Positions 23,797-29,330 of a stretch of 29,330 bases of DNA are shown piece by piece (the first letter of the stretch is position 1; each line of letters opens with the position of its first letter). The notes beneath the pieces were generated by a model. The model saw only the letters and a list, made by a program, of their open reading frames with translations. It did not search any database and had not been told where the DNA came from. This stretch comes from CAZVYN01 sp964631125 (GTDB lineage: Bacteria > Eisenbacteria > RBG-16-71-46 > CAIMUX01). A program made the position numbers and the translations under genes. The stretch lies in the NCBI GenBank assembly GCA_964631125.1, contig CAZVYN010000056.1, forward strand, positions 1 through 29,330, read 5' to 3'.

Positions 23797-24783
23797 ATGG
23801 CGGCCGCCGTTCGAGGACCGACCCCACCTTCGTCCCAGAGACCCGGGCTGCGCCTCCCGCTCCGCTTCGCGTTCTATCTCCTCGTGCTCGTGATGGTGCT
23901 CCTGGCTCGTTTCCATCCCGACGCCAAGAAATTCCTGCCCGACTTCGATCTGTTCCGCGAGACGACCGAGCGGTTGGTCATCGCGGGCGTGGACACGGCG
24001 CCGAGTCTGATTCCGCTCCTCGCCGCCGACTACCAACGGCTGTTCCCGGACGCGGAGCTCCGCCTCTCCAGCGGAGGCACGCTGCAAGCGCTGGAGGAGA
24101 TGATCAATCACCGCGCCGACGTCGCCTTCCTCACGCGCCCGCCGAGTGAGAGGGAACGCGAGATCATCCGGGCGGCCGGCGATTCCGCTCTCTGTTTCCC
24201 GATCGCCTTGGGCGCGGTCATGGTGGTCAGCGGGAGGGCTTCGGGCATCGATTCGCTCTCGTTGGCGGATCTCCGAAGTCTCCTCGGCGGCGAGCGGTCG
24301 GGGCGACTCGAGCGACCGCGGATCGAGCGGGTCTACTTCCCGGATCCGAACAACGGCCTGTGGGAAGCGGTGACGGACTCGCTGCTCCCGGGCGCGGCGG
24401 CGCCGGAGAGCCTGATCTGGCTGGCGGGGGATCGCGAAGTGCTGGAGGCCGCCGGCAACGATCCGTCATCGATCGGATTCGTCAGCAGCTTGTCTTCGGC
24501 CACCCTCGATCACGCCCGCGTGCAGTCGGTCGCGCTGAGACGGCTGCCGGGTCAACGCGCCTTCACACCATCTGAACCGACGTTGGCTGCGGGAGACTAT
24601 CCCCTCTTCCACTACTTATATGTATCATGTCGCCCCGAAGGCGGACCGGCCGCCGCTGCGTTCGTCACGCATCTCTTCAGCGGGCGAGGACAGCGGCTGG
24701 TGGCTCGTTCAGGATTTCTCCCGGCGCGAGATGTCGCGCGCTTGGTGCAGGTGGTTTCGCACCCGGTGGGAGCGATCCCCTGA
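23797..24783 (+). CDS. Membrane-anchored PstS-like periplasmic binding protein
   Basis: A 328-residue protein. A basic N-terminus and a membrane segment at about 21-37 (without an obvious cleavage or lipobox site) are followed by a substrate-binding-fold domain. Signs of the PstS-like family are LVIAGVDTAPSLIPLLAADY, RLSSGGTLQALEEMINHRADVAFLTR, PSSIGFVSS, and a closing stretch with YPLFHYLYVSCRP and FVTHLFSGRGQRLVARSGFLP. Classical PstS proteins bind phosphate for an ABC importer, but no permease or ATPase gene is nearby. The phosphate-contacting loops cannot be verified by eye. Similar PstS-like genes next to ExbD/TonB/TPR genes occur in Bacteroidota, from memory. ATG 23797 is preceded by gggag at a usable distance. 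Confidence 0.75.
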   Translation: MAAAVRGPTPPSSQRPGLRLPLRFAFYLLVLVMVLLARFHPDAKKFLPDFDLFRETTERLVIAGVDTAPSLIPLLAADYQRLFPDAELRLSSGGTLQALEEMINHRADVAFLTRPPSEREREIIRAAGDSALCFPIALGAVMVVSGRASGIDSLSLADLRSLLGGERSGRLERPRIERVYFPDPNNGLWEAVTDSLLPGAAAPESLIWLAGDREVLEAAGNDPSSIGFVSSLSSATLDHARVQSVALRRLPGQRAFTPSEPTLAAGDYPLFHYLYVSCRPEGGPAAAAFVTHLFSGRGQRLVARSGFLPARDVARLVQVVSHPVGAIP

Positions 24784-24854
24784 GGCGAGGGGGAAAGGGA
24801 GCGGCGGAGGGGTTCGCCGAGAGGATTTGGATGGGGCGATCGGGAGGAGACCAG

Positions 24855-26717
24855 ATGGCGGTGGCAGGCGCGCGCGAACGGCCGATGAGACATGGACTCG
24901 GAATCGTGACCGTCGTCGCGGCGATCGTCCTTTCACTCTCGAGCCTCGGCGGATACGCCGAGGTCGCTGACGCCGCCAAGAAGAAGTACAGCTTCGAAGA
25001 GGATCCGATCCGACTCGGCTTGAAGGCTCTCGACGAGAATCGGCTGGACGAGGCCAAGGCCCACTTCGAAGAGGCGATCGCGAACGAACACCAAGCCTAT
25101 CGTGCGCTCTACGGCGAAGCGGAGATCCTGGTGCGCCAAGGCGTCTACACCGAAGCCGAACCGCTCTACCGTCGCGCGCTCGACGGACGGATGCAGGAGA
25201 CCGGCAAGGCGGACTATCCGGAAGCGCGCGCCGGCCTCGGCTTGCTGCTGCTCAGATTGGGCCGGATGGATGAAGCCCGCGGTGAGTTCGAGCAAGCGCT
25301 GAAGGAGAAGTCAGGTCTCTGGGAAGCGCAGTACGGGCAGGCCAGGATCCTGATCCAGGACGGCAAGCCCGACGATGCGAAGAAACTCCTCGACAAGGGG
25401 AAGGCGAACCAGGGGCGCGTCGAAGGGGAGGACAAGTATCACTTCGGCCTCGCCCAGGTGCAGCTCTTGAAGGGAGATGTCGCGGCGGCCGAGCTCTCGG
25501 CGCTCAAGGCGTTCACGATCAACCCGGCCGATCCCGACTACGGCACCCTTGTCGCCCAGATCTACGATCAGCGCAACTCGCCCACCCTGGCGATCGACGC
25601 CTACGAGAAGGCGCTCGCCACCCCCGGGATGGTGGCCTCGGCCCCGACGTTGCGCGATCTGGGCAAGCTCTACCAGAAAGTGCAGCGTTACAATGACGCG
25701 CTGGAGCGGTACAAGCAAGCGGTGCAGATCGACTCGACGTTCGCGCCGGCCTTCCGTGACATGGGAGATCTCTACTCGCTGGCCAAGCGGTGGGATGAGT
25801 CGGCCGCGTCCTATCTGCGGTATGTGCAACTCCAGCCTGGGGACGCCGCGGCCTACTACGGACTCGCGATCGCATGTCTGGAGACGCGGCGTTGGGGGCA
25901 GGCGCTGGAAGCGGCGGAGCAGGCCTACAAGATCGATCCCGACAACGAACTGATTCGCCTGGCATTGGCGCGGGCGGCCTTCCAGACGAAGGACAGGCCT
26001 CGCGCCGAAGAGCTGTACGCGACGGTCACCGACACGACTCGCTACGACGCGACCGACTACCTGAACTTCGGTCAACTCCGCTTCGATGCCAACGACCTCG
26101 ACGCCGCGAAGCGGAATCTCGATCGCGCCGTCGAGATCGACTCCACCAAGGCGGAAGCGCACTTCCAACTGGGGATGGTGGAACTCAAGCGCCAGGTCCC
26201 GGCCGCGGCGGTCCCACACCTGGAGAAGGCGACGCAGATCGCGCCGACGTTCGCACCCGCCTGGATGAACCTCGGGGTGGCGTTCATGCAACAGAAAATG
26301 AACCTCGAAGCGATTGCCGCCCTGAGGCAGGCTACCGTCGTCGCGCCGGAGAACACAGGGGTACGCTCCGCGCTCGCCCAGGCGCTAGCGGTGGCCGATT
26401 CGCTCGACGCCGCCATCGTCGAGTACCAAGCGGTGCTGGCGGTCGAACCCGACAACGCGCGGGCGCTGCGGGGGATCGGCTTCTGTTACCTGAAGGGGAA
26501 GCAGTACACGAAGGCGATCCAGGTGTTGGAGAAAGCAGTCGAGGTAGAGCCCACGAACCCGGACGCGTGGGGTCAACTCGGCCAGGCGTATCTCGGAATC
26601 CCGGATCTCGACAAAGCGGAACGCGCGTTCCGCAAGTGCCTCGAGATCAACCCCGCGCACCCGACGGGGAAGTCCGGAATCGAAGTCATCCAGAGAGCCA
26701 GAAAGGCCGGCCAGTGA
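24855..26717 (+). CDS. Exported tetratricopeptide-repeat protein
   Basis: A 620-residue protein. A signal peptide or anchor lies at about 10-40 (residues GIVTVVAAIVLSLSSLGGYA). The rest is an almost unbroken solenoid of about a dozen or more TPR units, recognisable by spaced A, G, Y, A and P residues (for example PTLRDLGKLYQKVQRYNDAL and AEAHFQLGMVELKRQVPAAA, then AWGQLGQAYLGIPDLDKAE). TPR solenoids bind partner proteins and scaffold complexes. ATG 24855 was chosen because gggaggag (24842-24849) lies 5 bases upstream; ATG 24885 is also possible. It sits between the binding protein and the STAS/ExbB genes, suggesting a periplasmic scaffold. No catalytic domain is visible. Confidence 0.88.
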   Translation: MAVAGARERPMRHGLGIVTVVAAIVLSLSSLGGYAEVADAAKKKYSFEEDPIRLGLKALDENRLDEAKAHFEEAIANEHQAYRALYGEAEILVRQGVYTEAEPLYRRALDGRMQETGKADYPEARAGLGLLLLRLGRMDEARGEFEQALKEKSGLWEAQYGQARILIQDGKPDDAKKLLDKGKANQGRVEGEDKYHFGLAQVQLLKGDVAAAELSALKAFTINPADPDYGTLVAQIYDQRNSPTLAIDAYEKALATPGMVASAPTLRDLGKLYQKVQRYNDALERYKQAVQIDSTFAPAFRDMGDLYSLAKRWDESAASYLRYVQLQPGDAAAYYGLAIACLETRRWGQALEAAEQAYKIDPDNELIRLALARAAFQTKDRPRAEELYATVTDTTRYDATDYLNFGQLRFDANDLDAAKRNLDRAVEIDSTKAEAHFQLGMVELKRQVPAAAVPHLEKATQIAPTFAPAWMNLGVAFMQQKMNLEAIAALRQATVVAPENTGVRSALAQALAVADSLDAAIVEYQAVLAVEPDNARALRGIGFCYLKGKQYTKAIQVLEKAVEVEPTNPDAWGQLGQAYLGIPDLDKAERAFRKCLEINPAHPTGKSGIEVIQRARKAGQ

Positions 26718-26769
26718 TCCTGCTGACGATCGACGCCGCAGGCCGCCGAATCGAACCGGGGAGGGGACG

Positions 26770-27120
26770 ATGACCTACGAGCACGAGGCGCGCGGCGACA
26801 TTCACGTCTTCACGCTGAAGAAGGACCTGACGGGCGGCGACGAGACGACGCAGATCGAGAACGCGCTGCAGGCGATCATCTCGCCGGGCTCGCCCAAGAT
26901 CGTGATCGACCTCGGGCGCATCTCGTACCTCAACAGCGCGGGACTGGGGTCGCTCGTGACGCAACACACGAGTGCGACGAACAAAGGGGGCTGGATCCGG
27001 CTGGCGCGGATCAACAAGCGGATCAAGAGTTTGTTTCTCGTGACCAAGTTGACCTTCGTCTTCGACACGTACGACAGCGTGGAAGAGGCGATCGACGGCA
27101 AGAACAAGGCGGATGCCTGA
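26770..27120 (+). CDS. STAS-domain protein (anti-sigma-factor-antagonist-like)
   Basis: A 116-residue single-domain protein. KIVIDLGRISYLNSAGLGSLV (about 43-63) holds the STAS signature, with Ser56 at the site that partner kinases phosphorylate in SpoIIAA-type proteins (usual context D-S-[AST]-G, here N-S-A-G). FVFDTYDSVEEAI closes the domain in typical fashion. Proteins of this type switch an anti-sigma factor or bind other complexes depending on phosphorylation. No anti-sigma kinase, phosphatase or sigma factor gene is in the window. A ggggagggg ribosome-binding site precedes the ATG. Its location between the TPR and ExbB genes suggests a role tied to the transduction complex. Confidence 0.92.
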   Translation: MTYEHEARGDIHVFTLKKDLTGGDETTQIENALQAIISPGSPKIVIDLGRISYLNSAGLGSLVTQHTSATNKGGWIRLARINKRIKSLFLVTKLTFVFDTYDSVEEAIDGKNKADA

Positions 27121-27173
27121 CCGACCCTGCTCGGGTCGAACCTGCTTAACCGAAGCGACGGAGGTACTACGGA

Positions 27174-27908
27174 ATGAAGAGCTATATTTTCGTCCCCATC
27201 TTGGTCTTGTCGGCGCTGATCTCTTGGTGGATCTTCACGCAACTTCCCCACTTCGTGCAGGCCGGCGGACCGCTCGTCGCCCTCCTCATCATGCTCTCGA
27301 TCCTCACGTTCACCTTCATCGCCGAGCGACTCTTGGTGCTCTCCCGCGCGAACGGCTCCGGCGATATCGGACAGTTCATCCGTCGACTGAAGAAGGACGT
27401 GGATGACGGCAACATCCAGGCGGCGGTCGAACTCTGCCGCAAGCAGCGGGGTTGCCTCGCCAACGTGGTCGGGGCCGGACTGGAGCGGTATCAGCAGTTG
27501 AAGGGGAAGGCCGGGATGGAGAAGGACGAGGTCGTCGACGAGACCCGTCGCGCGATCGAAGAGGCGAACGCGCTGGAGACGCCGCTCTTGGAGCGCAACC
27601 TGATCGCACTCTCGACCATCGCGTCGATCGCCACCATGGTGGGGCTGCTCGGCACCACCATCGGAATGATCCGGTCGTTCTCCGCCATGTCGAACGCGGG
27701 AGCGCCCGACGCGAGCAAGCTCGCCCTCGGGATCTCCGAGGCGCTGATCAACACGGCCGGCGGACTCGGCATCGCCATCGTGGCCATCGTCGCCTACAAC
27801 TACTTCACGCAACGCGTCGACGCGTTCAACTATTCGATGGACGAGACGACGTACGAAGTCCTGACCTTGCTGCAGCACGGCAAGGAGGGAAAGCGTGTCC
27901 AAGGGTAG
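27174..27908 (+). CDS. exbB: ExbB/TolQ/MotA-family proton channel protein
   Basis: A 244-residue protein. Hydrophobic segments lie at about 5-22, 32-55, 141-165 and 190-212. The conserved core is GLLGTTIGMIRSFSAM, then LALGISEALINTAGGLGIAI, the family's proton-channel helices. An extra leading membrane segment compared with classic three-helix ExbB is apparent. ExbB multimers use the proton motive force and pass movement to TonB. A cggaggt ribosome-binding site (27160-27166) precedes ATG 27174. The next gene starts inside its 3' end (14-base overlap), consistent with coupled expression of the ExbB-ExbD complex. Confidence 0.95.
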   Translation: MKSYIFVPILVLSALISWWIFTQLPHFVQAGGPLVALLIMLSILTFTFIAERLLVLSRANGSGDIGQFIRRLKKDVDDGNIQAAVELCRKQRGCLANVVGAGLERYQQLKGKAGMEKDEVVDETRRAIEEANALETPLLERNLIALSTIASIATMVGLLGTTIGMIRSFSAMSNAGAPDASKLALGISEALINTAGGLGIAIVAIVAYNYFTQRVDAFNYSMDETTYEVLTLLQHGKEGKRVQG

Positions 27909-28314
27909 GCGCAGGATCGGCGTCCGCATCGACATGACGCCCATGGTCGACGTGGCGTTCTTGCTCTTGATCTTCTTCATGACGACGACGCAGTTCAAGC
28001 CGCCCGAGGAGGTCTCGGTGCAGCTTCCGGAGTCGTCCTCGGAGATCAAGACGCCCGAGAGCGGCATCATCATCCTCACGATCAACAAGGACGGCCGCAT
28101 CTTCCTGCAGACGGACAAGTCGCAGACCGGCGAGGTCGCGCGGGCGGATCTCGCGAACTCGATCTTGCAGATGCGCGCTCAGAATCCGACGGCGCCCTGG
28201 ATCGTGAAGGGCGACGAAGCGGCCGAGTTCGGCGTGATGGCGGACGTGATGGACGCGATGGCCGAAGCGAAGGCGAACCGCTTCAATCTCATGACCGATC
28301 TCAAGGTGCGTTGA
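27895..28314 (+). CDS. exbD: ExbD/TolR-family protein, first copy
   Basis: A 139-residue protein with one N-terminal membrane helix, DMTPMVDVAFLLLIFFM, and the proton-binding Asp19 (equivalent to Asp25 of E. coli ExbD). A periplasmic domain follows, with VSVQLPES after the helix and an IIILTINKDGRIFL strand region. GTG 27895 overlaps the exbB end by 14 bases and has aaggaggg upstream. Together with the next ExbD it would form the stator that pairs with ExbB. Two ExbDs in a row are common in TonB loci of Bacteroidota-like bacteria. Confidence 0.95.
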   Translation: MSKGRRRIGVRIDMTPMVDVAFLLLIFFMTTTQFKPPEEVSVQLPESSSEIKTPESGIIILTINKDGRIFLQTDKSQTGEVARADLANSILQMRAQNPTAPWIVKGDEAAEFGVMADVMDAMAEAKANRFNLMTDLKVR

Positions 28315-28351
28315 ACCTTAGCCTCGAGACTGAGCGAGAGGAGCCGATCCG

Positions 28352-28849
28352 ATGGCCGGCATGGATTCCCCAGAACCGTCACAAGGAAAAAAGACAGGCG
28401 TAGGTCTCCGTCGGCCCAAACGGCGCGTCGGTGTCCGCATCGACATGACGCCGATGGTCGACATCGCGTTCCTGTTGCTCATCTTCTTCATGGTGACGAC
28501 CGTCTTCCGGCAACCGCAGGCGATGGAGGTCAACCTTCCGCCCAAGGATGCCAAGGTCGAAGTGGCGCAGTCGAACGTCATGACGGTCTACGTCGACGCC
28601 GAGAATCGCATCTTCTACCGGATGTCCGACCTGCCGCTGCAGCGGATCCAGTTCAAGGATCTGCAGGAGACCTTCAAGGACGAGACCCGGAACAACCCTG
28701 AGCTGATCATCCTCGTGAAGCTCCACCGGAAGGCCAAGTACAAGGACATGGTCGACATGATGGACGAGCTGGAGTTCTCCGGCATGGATCGGTTCAGCCT
28801 GATTCCGATGACCGACGCGGATGTCCTCGAGGTGGAGGCGCAACCATGA
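28352..28849 (+). CDS. exbD: ExbD/TolR-family protein, second copy
   Basis: A 165-residue protein. A longer basic N-terminus (MAGMDSPEPSQGKKTGVGLR) precedes the helix DMTPMVDIAFLLLIFFM with Asp37 as the proton-binding residue. A periplasmic domain follows (MEVNLPPKDAKVEVA, VYVDAENRIFY). It shares the GVRIDMTPMVD core with the copy before it, so the pair is a tandem duplication or a heteromeric stator. ATG 28352 follows gagaggagcc. The last bases form ATGA with the TonB-like gene start, indicating coupled translation. Confidence 0.95.
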   Translation: MAGMDSPEPSQGKKTGVGLRRPKRRVGVRIDMTPMVDIAFLLLIFFMVTTVFRQPQAMEVNLPPKDAKVEVAQSNVMTVYVDAENRIFYRMSDLPLQRIQFKDLQETFKDETRNNPELIILVKLHRKAKYKDMVDMMDELEFSGMDRFSLIPMTDADVLEVEAQP

Positions 28850-29330
28850 CGCAGCCCGCGCCGCGGGCGCTCGCGACCGAAACGTTGACCAGCGCGGAGC
28901 TCGTCCTCTCCCAACACATGCCGTTGGTCGGCACGCTGCATCCGCTCCGCAAAGCGTTCGAACGCACGCTCTATTGGGGCTCGATCATCGCCTCCGGGCT
29001 CCACGTCATCGTGCTGGTGGGGTGGATGATCATGGAGAGCCGAAAGAAGGATGTTCCCGTCGACAGCGTCGTCCGCATCTTGAACATCGCCGACCTCGGG
29101 GTCCCGCCGTCGCTCTCCCAGGCGCAGGCGCCGCAGGTCAACCTGGCGCAGCAGGTCACGCCGCCGTCCATCGGTGTGCCCGAGCCGGTGCCCGACTATC
29201 AAGCGACCACGCAGACGATCGCGACCCAGCAGGAGATGTCCGACTTCCAGACGATGGACATGTCGGCCTTCGGAGACGGTTCCGGCGACTCGCTCGTCGT
29301 CAGCCTCGAAGGGGAAGGCGCGCCTTCCCC
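28846..29330 (+). CDS. TonB-like energy transducer, N-terminal part (gene continues past the window)
   Basis: At least 161 codons run to the window's right edge without a stop. ATG 28846 overlaps the ExbD stop as ATGA. A long cytoplasmic N-terminus is followed by a membrane segment at about 43-63 (TLYWGSIIASGLHVIVLVGW), with a His inside the helix (His53) like the functionally important His of TonB. After it comes a Pro/Gln/Val-rich periplasmic stretch (PPSLSQAQAPQVNLAQQV, then PEPVPDYQ). The C-terminal TonB domain lies beyond the window. The identity depends on this layout and on the ExbB-ExbD-ExbD genes before it. Confidence 0.82.
   Translation, partial: MTQPAPRALATETLTSAELVLSQHMPLVGTLHPLRKAFERTLYWGSIIASGLHVIVLVGWMIMESRKKDVPVDSVVRILNIADLGVPPSLSQAQAPQVNLAQQVTPPSIGVPEPVPDYQATTQTIATQQEMSDFQTMDMSAFGDGSGDSLVVSLEGEGAPS

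Noticed and set aside
27122..27138. Small hairpin after the STAS gene (cgaccc, 5-base loop, gggtcg) as a terminator
   Set aside because: The stem is only 6 bp, begins at the stop codon and has no T-run. exbB starts 36 bases later on the same strand, so termination here is unlikely; it may be chance.

Overview
The window is about 29.3 kb of GC-rich (roughly two-thirds G+C), densely coded DNA from a Gram-negative bacterium. It carries several outer-membrane beta-barrel genes, an Omp85-family protein, lipoproteins with clear lipoboxes, a TonB/ExbB/ExbD set, and a PorV-like protein next to a secreted protease with a C-terminal sorting-type domain. That mix, with GTG starts and many 4-base gene overlaps, suits the FCB-related, mostly uncultured high-GC lineages (for example candidate phylum Eisenbacteria, Krumholzibacteriota or Latescibacterota). 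The lineage is an inference; no 16S or other phylogenetic marker is present. No tRNA, rRNA, CRISPR array, insertion sequence or prophage was found.

Layout. (1) 1-33 is the glycine-rich tail of a gene that starts outside the window, followed by a 12-bp-stem hairpin (71-100). (2) 278-4803: a PorV/PorQ-family outer-membrane protein and an M6-type metalloprotease with propeller-like repeats and a C-terminal sorting-type domain, separated by a short 16-bp tandem repeat. (3) 4827-12590: a tight envelope operon of two related small membrane-associated proteins, an NHL-type propeller protein, a very large beta-rich surface or outer-membrane protein with an FVG-x3-G-x-Y repeat, and a TamA/BamA-like Omp85 protein; then a two-domain parvulin lipoprotein (12676-14436). 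(4) Minus strand, 19883 down to 14405: a TlpA-like thioredoxin, a beta-barrel protein, an Omp28-like lipoprotein with a CxxC thioredoxin motif, and NAD-dependent DNA ligase LigA, which overlaps the parvulin gene tail-to-tail. (5) Plus strand, 19941-21772: a homocysteine S-methyltransferase-fold protein coupled to epoxyqueuosine reductase QueG. (6) 22026 to the right edge: two inner-membrane-anchored coiled-coil proteins, a membrane-anchored PstS-like binding protein, a long TPR protein, a STAS protein, ExbB, two ExbDs and the start of a TonB-like protein.

How it fits together. Almost everything serves the cell envelope: secretion and outer-membrane assembly (PorV-like, Omp85, parvulin, large surface protein), envelope thiol chemistry (TlpA, Omp28-like) and proton-motive-force transduction to the outer membrane (ExbB-ExbD-ExbD-TonB). 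The most novel-looking part is region 6. There a Ton-type motor is encoded with a STAS switch protein, a binding protein, a TPR scaffold and two coiled-coil proteins, one of which joins a membrane anchor, a coiled coil long enough to cross the periplasm, and a beta-rich barrel-like tail. That gene's ribosome-binding site and start codon lie inside a perfect five-copy 16-bp tandem repeat.
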